Position numbers and translations under genes: made by a program. The notes beneath the pieces were generated by a model. It was not told where the DNA came from, ran no database searches, and was given only the letters and a program-made list of their open reading frames with translations. Of a stretch of 64,000 bases of DNA, positions 49,501-60,439 are shown in pieces. The DNA is taken from assembly GCA_003952965.2 (NCBI GenBank), contig CM025851.1:11004589-11068588 (forward strand). Direction: 5' to 3'. This DNA comes from Morella rubra. Lineage: Eukaryota > Streptophyta > Magnoliopsida > Fagales > Myricaceae. Position 1 is the first letter of the stretch. Each line of letters starts with the position of its first letter.

Positions 49501-51115
49501 CAAAATTTAAACTTAGATATGAATGCAATAGGAATAAGAAGGGAAATATCTGTCAAAAAGCTACATGCCCCATATTCCTTTTCAGACACAACTCCTCCAT
49601 TCTTTTGTCCTCACTATAATGTCACCTTCCTTCCCCCTTCTTCTTTTGTTTACAAAGAATGGACGGAACGTGAATAAATTTGTCAAAAAGCTACATGCAT
49701 TATTCCTTTAAACTCCAAGAGCGCCAATGCTCACTCGTTCGAACTATATAATGTTATACCTTGCTCAGGGTACAAAAAAATAAAAAATAAAGAACTAAAC
49801 ATAATGTTACCTTCTTTTTCCTTTCCTCTTTTACGTGTTATACTACTTTCTGATCCCATCTAAAGTATATTTTAATGGACAAAACTTAGGCTTATAACCT
49901 ATAAAACGGGAGCTAATTATCCTTTCCTATTTCCTCGAATCTTCCGCCAATGAAAACAAGACTAGTCTTAGGTTCTTGCTCTATCGTGAAGATAAGATAT
50001 TTTGATCTTATCATGAGCTACCTGATATTTATATAATCTATACTTTACTTTTGTTTTCTATATTGGTAGGAAAGATTAACACGTGGAGCGGTGGAGGACC
50101 TTATATATCCGACGGAAAGCATCGTGGTACCTACGAAATTTTTTTGTCCATTTCGAGGATAGCTAGTGATGAGGGTTACATGCTGATCTTTCATTAAGAT
50201 AATAGGAAACCCATGAGGCCGCAGTAGAGTTACTGGTCAGCATGTGAATTGAGTGGCCCATATATCTGTGAAAATGTCATTTTCTTTCTGGCTTTATGCG
50301 TCCATTTGGAATGATTTTTTCATGAGTTTTTGAGCTTCTTTAGAATATTTAGTGGCAGAGCCTTGTAGGGGTATAATATAATAGTGGCCCAAAAAGGGGG
50401 TGTTGTGCACCCACCAGCCATTAAAGGGTTTCAAATTCCCAACTAAGTTAAACAAAAATTTACAGACCCAATGAAAACGAAAGGTTTAGAAAGGATATAT
50501 GAGAGACTTCATTTCGAAACGCTTTCTTTCCTTTTTGACTATTTGGAGCCTGCTGCTTATCTTTGCTCTGTTTTACTTTGGCATTTACTGATGAAAGGGA
50601 ATCGTCCCCAGATTTGCCCAGTTAGCTAGTGGCCTACATAATGGGGCAACATCACTACTGGCAGCCTAGTACAATCATTCTATATGGAACTAGATCTTAG
50701 TAGCTCGGAAAATAGTAAGAATGGAAATCTCACTAGTTCTTTTCAATTGAATTTCATTTTTCCGACTCGATCATTTTGAATAATTTAAGCTGGTAAGTAT
50801 CCCACAAAAAAAAGAAAGGGTTGTGCCTACAGTGAACATGGCACCCAAAGCTCAGAACAGAAGGGAGACAAATAAAAGAAGAAGAAGAAGAAGATGGCAA
50901 GCAAAAACGTGGTAGACAATTTGACTGTGCTTAATGGAAGCCAAATCATCCCTCGCTTAAAGTGAACTAGGCTCCTTGAAAGGATAGAAGTAGGTGGAAA
51001 CCAAATAGTCTTCAATCGACTGTCGGAACCAAGATGAATTCCTGACGAGAAAAGAAAAAGAAAAAAGACTACAAATTAAGCTTATGGGGCACGTAAAAAT
51101 GAAACAAAGGAGATG
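49501..51115. other. gene-poor stretch with a possible hAT terminus
   Basis: No gene is recognised. At 50350 the sequence TAGTGGCAGAGCCTTG, followed by a GGGGTGTTGTGCACCCACC stretch (about 50397-50415), looks like the left end of a hAT element. No matching right end or 8-bp duplication was found, so it would be a truncated copy. Confidence 0.3.
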
Positions 51116-51299
51116 AGGTGAGGTTTGTTTTCTTAATATTTTGGGATATAAAAATTTTTAATAAAATAAATATATTTTAAAATTTTTAACTTTTATACAT
51201 ATACATTTTACCTTTCACAAATTCCAATAAATTTCAATAAAGTAAAGATTTCTAAAATTTCGAGAATATTTTTCAAAATTTTAGCAAACAAACACCCCA
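51116..51299. mobile_element. short MITE, copy 3 of the ~180-bp family
   Basis: This block starts GGTGAGGTTTGTTTTC and ends AAACAAACACCCC. It aligns along its length with 2839-3009 and 18342-18523, sharing AATAAATTTCAATAAAGTAAAG-type and ATTTCGAGAATATTTTT-type strings. A clear 3-bp target duplication was not found, so the exact ends are uncertain. Directly after it (51301-51480) lies another AT-rich segment with loose inverted ends (GTTTTGAGAT / ATCTCAAAAT), possibly a second MITE. Confidence 0.55.
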
Positions 51300-51539
51300 G
51301 CAATATGTTTTGAGATTTCAAAATTTTGATCTTAATAAAATAACTACACAAAATTCTCTTTTCCTATTAAATCATCATTTTTCACTCCAAATAAATATAA
51401 AAAATGCATTCAAATGATCTCTTTTTTTACTTTTTCATCAAATCCAACATCTCAAAATTTTAATAATCAAACATCACCAATTTAATGCTCAATCTTGAGC
51501 TCAATGACAAAAAAAAAAAAAAAACCAGAAAGGCGAGGT

Positions 51540-53500
51540 CGCTGGCCCTTACTGCCCTTGAAACATTGTGCATAACAGTATAACTGATAGGGACCCCATC
51601 CTAGACCCCTCACTAATGTCTATCCCCCTCACAAGTAAGGACTTGTAAATACTCGAGTTTAGCCCTCGCCTATGGTTGATACCCCTTGGCCGACCCAATG
51701 AAGTACTCAATAGGGAAATGTATTCCGAGTATCGGATCAAAAAGAAAATAAAGATGTTTTTGGTATTTTGGTTTATCGAAAGGATAAAATAAAAGAACAC
51801 GGATGGTTGGAAAGTAGATGAATAGAAGGATACGCAAGCCTAAACTCGAATGGGCTGACACCACTAGACGAACTCAGAACTCGATTGTGAAACAACACCG
51901 GCTTAACCCAACGATGAACCTCTAACAAAAAAAGAGAGATGTCAGGCCTAACCTCAAGCACCAAACCTCTTTTGCTAGCCCAAGCTTTCAGGCCTAACCC
52001 CAGTCGTCGATTACCTCTAACTTGATCAGCCTAACCCAGCGCAAATAAGTCTAACAAGTGTGAATAGTGGTAAGCCTAACCCCACGCACTAAAGCACTCG
52101 TGCTAGCCCAAGTATCAGGCTTAACCCCGAACACCGAAAGATAATGGCACAAAAGCTGCAAAGCTCTCTTGGAGACTCTCTATTCAATAAAAATCTGAAT
52201 CTCTACAAATAGTGTCATGGAGGGGTATAAATAGTACCTCTTTAGGCTTAGGCAGCAAGAGGAAAGGCCTATTGTTCACTCAACAAATCTCCCCAAGATC
52301 TTATTAAGGTTAAAAATGATAGATCTTGTAGAAATCATGCCTTTTACCTCAAGTCTAGCCCCAAATCAAGGACCAATCAATCAAAGATTGATTGTCTAAA
52401 AACAGGAGATATGGTCAGTCATAAGCTTCCATATAGGGAGCTAGGAAATTCAGCCACATGCCTAGAGGACTCCTAATTTCAATCAAGGGACAATATTTCC
52501 AAAATAAGACTAAGATTGTTGCCTTAATTGAATCAAGCCAACATAGCAATGTTTCAACATAAAGCAAATAAAATAACATCTCTAAAATAAGGGGATTTGG
52601 CCATATAAGAATCCCACATGCGGTTTACTCTATATGGCTTCTCCTTGCCGCTAGTGGTGGTGGTGGTCGTCGTGCTTTGTCGCTTCCGCCGCCACTCCAC
52701 CACCTTGTAAGGTGGTGACCTCAAAATGATCTCGTCAGTCTGCTGAGTCTTTTGAGACCATCCTCCTATGTGCTCCTCCAATCGCCGCCGTGTCCGGTAG
52801 TCGTGTGATAGTGCTACCAATCAACTCCACTTGGCCTCAGGATCCATCTTGAATCAACTGCCCATGCACACTTGGTTGCATCGCCATGGTTAATGGTCAT
52901 GAGGTGGTGCTATCAATGTGCTTCACTAAGCTCCGGGAACCTCCTTGCATCGGCTCCTCATGCACCTTTGATTGCACCGCCACGACTAATAATTTTGTGG
53001 TGGCACATTCGTTGTGCATTGCCTCTCCATATGCTTTTCCTGAGTCATGCCGAAGCTTGTGGCCTGGTTAACCCATGTTTTATCTTGACAATGCCATGGA
53101 ACATGCCAATATACTACTAGGTGTGTCATGATTAGGCCCATCTTTATCAAGTGACTTGTCAAGGATGCTTGAAAGCCTCAATTTTTCTTAAGGCTCTAAT
53201 AGGGTTACTGTCAATAACTCCCGCCACGCATTTTTCCTGGAGCTCTAATAGGTTCCTGTCAATAACTCCCACCACGCAGTGGTCCAGGACTTTTGGCCTT
53301 TTGCTAACTAGCATCAGGAACTAGACTCACTGGGGGCCACACTAAATGGATAGGACTTCATCAAGCCCAATAGCCCAATCCAATATGTGATAGGTCTGAG
53401 AATCTTTTATTAAATGGGCCACTGAGTGCCAGTCTGGGCTTACATTGTTTGCTTCGAATCTTACCAAGTAGAGGAAACTGATTTAGAACTGCCTAACCCG
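51540..53500 (+). repeat. LTR-retrotransposon-like debris, no coding capacity
   Basis: The base composition differs from the surroundings, being richer in C, with recurrent GCCTAACCCCA and CTAGCCCAAG words (51950-52130). A TATA-like GGTATAAATAG occurs at 52214-52224. Short tandem duplications include CTCTAATAG(G)...CTGTCAATAACTCCC(G/A)CCACGCA at about 53192-53280. These are typical of LTR and untranslated regions of plant retrotransposons. Neither ends with a target duplication nor a pol domain could be found. The short minus-strand frame at 52554-52820 has no recognised relative. Confidence 0.35.
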
Positions 53501-53933
53501 AAACAAAACAAAAATTGATTTCCTACAAAAACCATTTGAAGTCGAGGAATGATCAATCAAAAGTCGCAGATACTCCAACAGTAGAATTCCCTTTTCAATG
53601 GGAACTTCTCGATCTCTTATCGCGTCCTGAGGCTCATGAAAACAGATATTGCTGATTATTCAAATGATAGTCGCAGCAGGCCCAGTACAACCTTAAAGAG
53701 CAAATGATAGTCAAGAATTGAATTGGGGAAGAACTAAACCAGCGGAAAAGTAAACCCACAGAGAAAAAAATGCCAACAGTCTACCAGTATCAAGTTGGAA
53801 AAATCATTCTTCAATAAAGGTCAGCGATTCTTTTCATCCTGAATAAAAATCTTGGGAACACTGAAAATGGTATACAATATAAACATGTCATGAAGAAACC
53901 AGCGCCGTGGCAAGTGGGCTGTAATCCGTGATC

Positions 53934-56900
53934 TTAAATCTCACCGGTCCCTAGAGCTTGCCTTGAGGTATCACCAGAAGCCCATGCTTGATAGTCCTTC
54001 ACAAGCTGCACAACCAAGAATGAAATACGAGACAATGATTAAGACCGTGACTCTACGTTACATGAACCAGAAATCTTTACCTAATGAGTATTATTATCCA
54101 CAAATTTTGACATGCCAGAGTGAGGATCATAAATTAAAAAGGGAAGGTCAAGTAATAGACTTCATTGAAAATACATTGTCTGCATTCTTGCAGTTACAAA
54201 AGTTATTGTTTTCTGTAAGAGGTATTAGAGAATCATTAAAAGGGCAGGTAGTGGCACCCCCTCCTAATTGAATGCCCTACTCTGTAACCCTGGAAGATGG
54301 TCCTACCTTCAAGCACTCAACAGCAACAACAAGCTATTTGATCTACAGGAAACACCAACAAGATGTTGAATTTCAATACTGATCCCAAAAAGCTTGTCTT
54401 GGCCCAAGCTGTGGTCGTCTAGTGGGGAACAAGTTTACATGATTACCCACAGAATCTAAAGTACATTGAGACAGCAGTAGTTAACATTATTTCCAATAGA
54501 TCTAGTTAGAACTTTGGGAAGAAGTAACTAAGCTTCAGAAATAAAAAGCGGTGATATGAGCAGGAATTGTATAAGCTATTGCCATTCACCCCATGTGTAA
54601 TCAAAGTTTGGGGGCACAATTTGAGAATTTTTTTCGTTTGTTGTGGTAGGGGTCTCATCCATTACTTTAAAAATAAGGTAGGCCTGGACCACTACTAAAA
54701 TAGGTAGGTCTACCCAACAAAGTTTCCACAGGGAAGCTCCAAAACACAGATAGTTGTCATTGATGTTATTGTATACCAAACTTGCTATCTGCTTATCATA
54801 CTTTTTATTCCAAAACACACCAAACGTGTGACTAAACTTAATCAGAATGAGATTATAGGTGAAAGTAGGGATCGTAACTTTCCTGTGTGATTAATTAAAA
54901 ACGAAAGCCAATCCAAATTTCTACAAACCTGCGCCATAAACCGGGGTAGCATAATCCTTAGTACTTGTTCAAGGACTTGGGCACCAGTTGATTCAATTGC
55001 TTGCACTGGAATTGCACGAAATGCAAAAGGGATCTCAATGCTAACCTGGATGCCACATCAGAATCCAAATAAAATTTTTAAAAGTCTCCCAATCACTTTG
55101 AAAATGTCATACCATTATTGGAAATGATCAGTTTGAAACCATTACCTCGATAACAGTATCTGAGGTCAGTTGTTGCACAAAGGAGTTGCTTTGGCTGCCC
55201 TCACATGATATTTTGTTCACCATAGAAGCTGCATTCCCATATCAAATCAATGTCAAAGCATTCCTGAAACAAGCATAATTCAAATGACTCAAAAAAAGGT
55301 TTCTCTAAGAGACTTTTCATGTCCAATTCTGCATCATACAAAATAAAATGAAATATATTTACAAGCATGCAAGTTTTGCTGGTTTACTTTCCCCTATTTG
55401 TGCAACCGCAATATAAAGCGACCAATAATGAATACAAAAATGCCATCAGAACTTGCCACTAAACCTGGCAGCAGCTACCCACCGTGCCCATTTCACATCT
55501 CTGCTTCTGTCATGCCTTAGCAACAAAGTTCTTAAAAGTGGCAGCGGTTTACCTCCGTACTCAGCCACATTTGTTCTTCCTTCCCTCTCTGGGAGTATTC
55601 CAACAAGTATTTTGGGGATATAAGTAATACCATCAGGAATGCCATTAGCAAATAATTGTCCGCTTCTCAGTTTCTATATTATGGGACTCCACGAGACAAC
55701 AAGAACAAAAGTTGTCCAAGGCTCTATTATGGAATTTGATTAAGACACAGTGCAGGCTATTGAGTATTGATGGTATTCATGGGCTTTTTGACTGTGCAAA
55801 GATATTTACATGGAAAAGACAATCTTTTTGTAACAACATGTAGTGCGGCATTAAATGTTTCATTGCTTGGGTATGTCTCCCATCTTTGGGGAAGCTCAAG
55901 TAATCGTGATAATCCTTGAAATTAATTAAAGCTCTTTACAGTTTAATCTTGCTCAGCCCCTTTTACTCTAGCATTTCTGTTGATGGCAAACTAAAATGAA
56001 TAAAGCTATTGTTGTGTCTGTAAGGATTAAGCAGCTTGAAAGCCAACATTTTGAAGCCCAACTATGAGAGACCCTCTGTGTATAGTGTACCCAAGTCCAT
56101 GTGTATGCTTCCCCAGCTATGATCATGCAAAGAGATTTCTACAGCCTCATGATAATATGCCCTTTTTTTTCCTTTTACAAGTGATGATATGCCCTTTACA
56201 GAAAGTGTGTCTCAACAACCAACATCAATGAATAAGAACTCATCTAAGACCATCACAGTCAAAATTGGCATCAACAATGGGTACGGCTATACGACTGTAT
56301 AGCCTAGATGATATTAAATATGATGCAGACAATAGTACGCAAAACAGGTCCTGCAAAGAAGGAAACAAAATCTACCAGCAATTAGTTGGATACCCATAAC
56401 ACACCGAAGTCTTCAAATTGCTACTTTGTTCATATCTCATAATTATGTACAGGTATGTTGCACCCCATCATATCAAACTCCACCTTGAATCAACAGTTTG
56501 ATCCATCAACATGGTAAAATGCTATATTTAGCCACTTACCAGGACCCAGGTCCTACAACAAACGAAACAAATCCACTCCATATAATTCTACTCCTTTTAC
56601 GATACGCATTCAATTTTGTGCCCCAAAGAACATTTAACTCATAAATCCAATATAAAATAATCACTTACCGTCAAATTTGTCATTCTGAGCAACGACCATT
56701 GGTGAACCCTCCAGCTGCACCAACAAACAACCATCAGAACAAAAGGGGCCTACCGGATTCAACCCAAAAGCACTCCCAAATTTTATTTTATATTATTTTT
56801 GTACAAAAAAGGCGCACGCAGACCTTGCAGGACAAGAGGCTAATGCAACATCCATCGGGCTGCTCTTCCACTCTGACGAGCAAAACAGGGCAAACCTCAA

Positions 56901-57337
56901 ATGCAAAGAATTTAATTCTATAAACATAACACCTAAACGTGTTGTCATCCACCCTCTCAATCCGCTCCGCATCCAACACCGAGTACTGACTCGCCGGTAA
57001 GCCCATATACTCCACTGAAACAACAAAAATAAAATGCTCCATCAAAATTCCAAGAAAACGTCCGTGATTTGAATCTCCTCTCAGAACAGACATCAATGCG
57101 AACATTACTTAGAGGCCGTTGGAGTTGTCGAACCGAAACGGACTCCCTACGCCGAGCAACGAAGCGGGCTTTGTGCGTCGAATTAGCTGAGATGCGAAGC
57201 GAGGGTCTCAGCGATTCATCGGCGAAGGAGGCGAAACCCAATTGAGCATGTCTGAGGCAGATAGATTTTCCAGGGTTAGAGCAGGGAAATGAGAGCGGAC
57301 TCAATCCAACGTTACGAGAAGAAGAGCTTATTGCCAT
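53934..57337 (-). CDS. DUF1997 family protein, predicted plastid-targeted
   Basis: Six exons on the minus strand (57337-57109, 57014-56824, 56714-56669, 55228-55146, 55045-54929, 54005-53934) encode 245 residues. All introns are GT-AG and phases close. The first ~70 residues are rich in Ser, Arg and Ala with few acids (MAISSSSRNVGLSPLSF), as expected of a chloroplast transit peptide. The mature part shows the DUF1997 pattern: ASQYSVLDAERIERVDDNTF, FEVCPVLLVRVEEQPDGCCI, LLSCKLEGSP, NDKFDASMVNKISCE, IPFAFRAIPVQAIESTG, LPRFMAQLVKDYQAWASGD, ending LGTGEI. This family is shared by plants and cyanobacteria and has no established biochemical role. It matches Arabidopsis At5g04440 from memory. The frame is intact and probably functional. 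Confidence 0.92.
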
Positions 57338-57955
57338 CAGAACACAAGTACGAAAGACCTATTATTTCTTATCCCGAAGATATGGAAGATCTGTATGTGG
57401 ATAGGCTCGGTGCTAGCGCTGGTTAGAGTATACGGCCAGGAGGATGCGCATTGCTCCTCGGTACTGGGAAGGGTAGGCGCAGGCTAGAGGCACGTGACTG
57501 GCTTTGCTCCCCTTACAGACCGGTTCCACCTTTTAAAATGGGTGTAGTTTAGAATGTTGAATTGGGCCGATACTAAAAAACGCGGGTCGCATAAAATCTG
57601 CGCCACCTCCAGCCCCTAGGACTAGCCCCTCCCCCCCCTCCCCCCCCAAATTGCTTTCTTTCAAATATTTTGCCAAAATGCGCCGCTGCGATTGGATTCA
57701 CGACGAAATGAAATTCGCTGAGTATTTTAGGTCGAATTTCTCCATTGTAGAAAACTAAACTCTAAAATAATTCAAAAGGAAAAGTTCAGAGCAAAAGATC
57801 ATGTATTTCGTGCATCAGTGCCCGTAATACTTCATCAAATTACGCCCAAAACAGAAAAAGCCTTTACATCCAAAGGAAGCACAAAGCCGGTTCCGAAGAA
57901 TAAGAAGACAGGACTACCAGCAGCTGAATATTTCCCAAAACACCCCACATAAACC

Positions 57956-58393
57956 CTAAGAGCTAGTGAATTTGGTGACGGCCTTGGTACCCTCAGACAC
58001 AGCATGCTTGGCAAGCTCCCCAGGCAAGACCAACCGCACCGCCGTCTGGATCTCGCGCGAGGTAATGGTGGGCTTCTTGTTGTAGCGGGCGAGCCTGGAG
58101 GCCTCCTGCGCGAGCTTCTCGAAGATGTCGTTGATGAAGCTGTTCATGATTACCATGGCCTTGCTGGAGATACCAATATCCGGGTGGACCTGCTTCAGCA
58201 CCTTGAATATGTACATCTTGTACGTCTCCACGCTCCTCTTCGCCTTCTTCTTCTTCTTATCCACAACCGACGATGTTTCTTTAGGGAGCTTCTTCTCCGC
58301 CCTCGGCTTCTTCTCCGCCGTAGCCGTTGCCGCGGCGGCAGGAGCCTTTTCCGCCGGCTTCTTCTCAGCTGGCTTCTTGTCTGCCTTTGCCAT
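57956..58393 (-). CDS. histone H2B
   Basis: The intronless frame encodes 145 residues, typical of plant H2B. The N-terminal tail is lysine- and alanine-rich ([20 protein letters not shown]). The histone fold runs from [20 protein letters not shown] through [20 protein letters not shown] and [20 protein letters not shown] to [20 protein letters not shown], with the C-terminal TKFTSS. The lysine in AVTKFTSS corresponds to the monoubiquitination site in plant H2B. It pairs with H2A in nucleosomes. The frame runs upstream to 58456, but the start is placed at MAKADK, the conserved N-terminus. A TATATAAA box lies at 58513-58506, about 115 bp upstream, and a CCAAT word at about 58535. It sits between the DUF1997 and KH genes. 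Confidence 0.97.
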   Translation of the reverse strand: MAKADKKPAEKKPAEKAPAAAATATAEKKPRAEKKLPKETSSVVDKKKKKAKRSVETYKMYIFKVLKQVHPDIGISSKAMVIMNSFINDIFEKLAQEASRLARYNKKPTITSREIQTAVRLVLPGELAKHAVSEGTKAVTKFTSS

Positions 58394-58505
58394 TCCTAAT
58401 AGACAAATTCTACTGATACAGAAGGAGAGGACTCGATTTCTTTCTAAGCTGAACAAACTCTGGGACTGCTGCCTATACGGGTGAGGTTTTCGAATGGGAG
58501 GTTTG

Positions 58506-58513
58506 TTTATATA
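58506..58513 (-). promoter_or_regulatory. TATA box of histone H2B
   Basis: TATATAAA on the minus strand lies about 115 bp before the ATG. CTAACCAATCAGG about 20 bp further upstream (58530-58542) contains a CCAAT box. A canonical plant histone octamer (CGCGGATC) was not found. Confidence 0.6.
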
Positions 58514-60439
58514 GAGGTGGAAGATAAAACCTGATTGGTTAGTTTCAAGCGGCTCGGATAGCTGAAGTGGACGGTTAGATTTTCAGTAATGAGAATTCGC
58601 GGTGGAGATCTCCTTTCGGTGGGACGTTGCTGGTAAAAGAGGAGGGATTTTCCAAAATTGAAAACTTATCGCGGAATGTATTTACATTAATCTCTAAAGA
58701 AGTGTTTAAAAGCTGGGCGCCAAATAAAGACGGGCGATGGGTGAGGGGCAATTGATTCGGACTTCGGAGGCCCAGTTCAGTTCCTACTGCCATTGGGTCC
58801 AGACTCCAGAGATTACCACCCCAGATCCAACCCAAATCTGAAGTAAGTTTGACTATGAGGTCTAGAACGTTGACCTTCAACCAATTTTGGGCAATCTTTT
58901 ATTACAAGAGCAAGAAATCTGTTTGGCTATTTCTTGTTAAGATCTGACTAATTATTTATTTAAGTTGACATGAAGTGTTTTACTTCTCCATTATATTATT
59001 TCAAATTTACTATTGTCGTGGATAATCTAAATCCGTCCCTCCGGATTTACCATTTTATTTAATCCATCCACTTTAAAATTCATTGAATTAGTATATGAAA
59101 TATAAGATTTATCAAATTTAAAAGGGTAATTAAGGTCTTTGTGAATTTTAAAACCTTAAGTAACTAATCTGATTATTTTTGAAGTCTAACCACTAATCAG
59201 GTAAAATGTTAAATCACATAGACAAAATTAGTATTTATATATATATACTTAGAAATGTATTTAGTATTTTCTGGATACTCTTATTTGTTACTTGTTCTAT
59301 ATCTTTCCTTTCAACGGGACAAATAACTTACCTATTATTAAAAGTATATTGTCAAAACAATTAATGACCTTTGGTATTTCCAAAGGGGTAATATCTGAAA
59401 TTCATAAATATTCTTAATCGTCCTATTCGAATTAGGCAATATTGATATTATAATATATTCAACATATCATAGGGTAAAAATGTCACACGAGGGGTATGAT
59501 ATCATGGTACTCGATGACACTAGTGAGAAATTATAATGGCAATAGTAAAATAGATTAATAAAATTACAGTAACGGTTTAATCAAAATAATAATAGTTTGG
59601 ACCTTTTGTAGTTCTTTCGTGCACAAATTAGATAATTATAAAGTTAATAACTCTAGAATGATGTCGAAGGATTAATAATAATTAGAAGATTTTGAACCTG
59701 AGATGTTCATTGGAGCGCCAGGGAACAAACTCCAAAATCTCAACGTTAACTAATTACTGTGCTAACTCCTGTTAATGTTAATAGTAGAATTCGTGGGATA
59801 ACACCTGAGCTAATTTTAGTTAAGATTCGTAAACCTTTGACTTCCTTGAAATATTGAAAATATTCCTTTTTTTTTTTTAGACTTCGTTGTGTAATTAAAA
59901 AGGTTGGACGGTCAAATCATTAAGCTAAAATACTGCATAAATAATCACGAAGATGCATGATTGAATTGTTTTCGTAAAATAAGATTTTTCAAGCATTAGT
60001 AAGAGCTTATTTAAAATAATCGCCGACACATATAGCTATTTATTATTTATTTTTTTCGCTAAGTACATATAGCTATTTATTCAACAGTCATTGTTTTATA
60101 TGTTTCTATTAATTTTTCTGTTCGATATTTTCGTTTAAGAACGAACACGTACCCACACGTTAACTCCGTACACATACGGTCAGAGTGATAATAGATAGGA
60201 AGCAGCGGTTCTAAACTCGAAGCTCAGAGCCCCCTCAACCGAAAATCAACCCAGCATTTCGCTGATAACGCTCACTATAGGCCTTCGTTCTCTTCTTTCT
60301 CGTACATTTTCTCCAACTTCAGCTCGTTTTCCTCGCGGAAGTGCTTCTAACTGTGCTTGGTTATCTGTCTCCTATCTGTCTCTCGGTGAATTTGCTGCTT
60401 TATTCAGAAGTGGGACAAGGAGGAGAAGGATATACAGGA
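58514..60439. other. intergenic region between divergent H2B and KH genes
   Basis: This is AT-rich DNA without a recognised gene. The right end from about 60190, a CT- and C-richer stretch, is the likely leader of the KH-domain gene. Confidence 0.45.

Noticed and set aside
58004..58484. Plus-strand frames opposite histone H2B
   Set aside because: They are antisense shadows of the H2B coding sequence.
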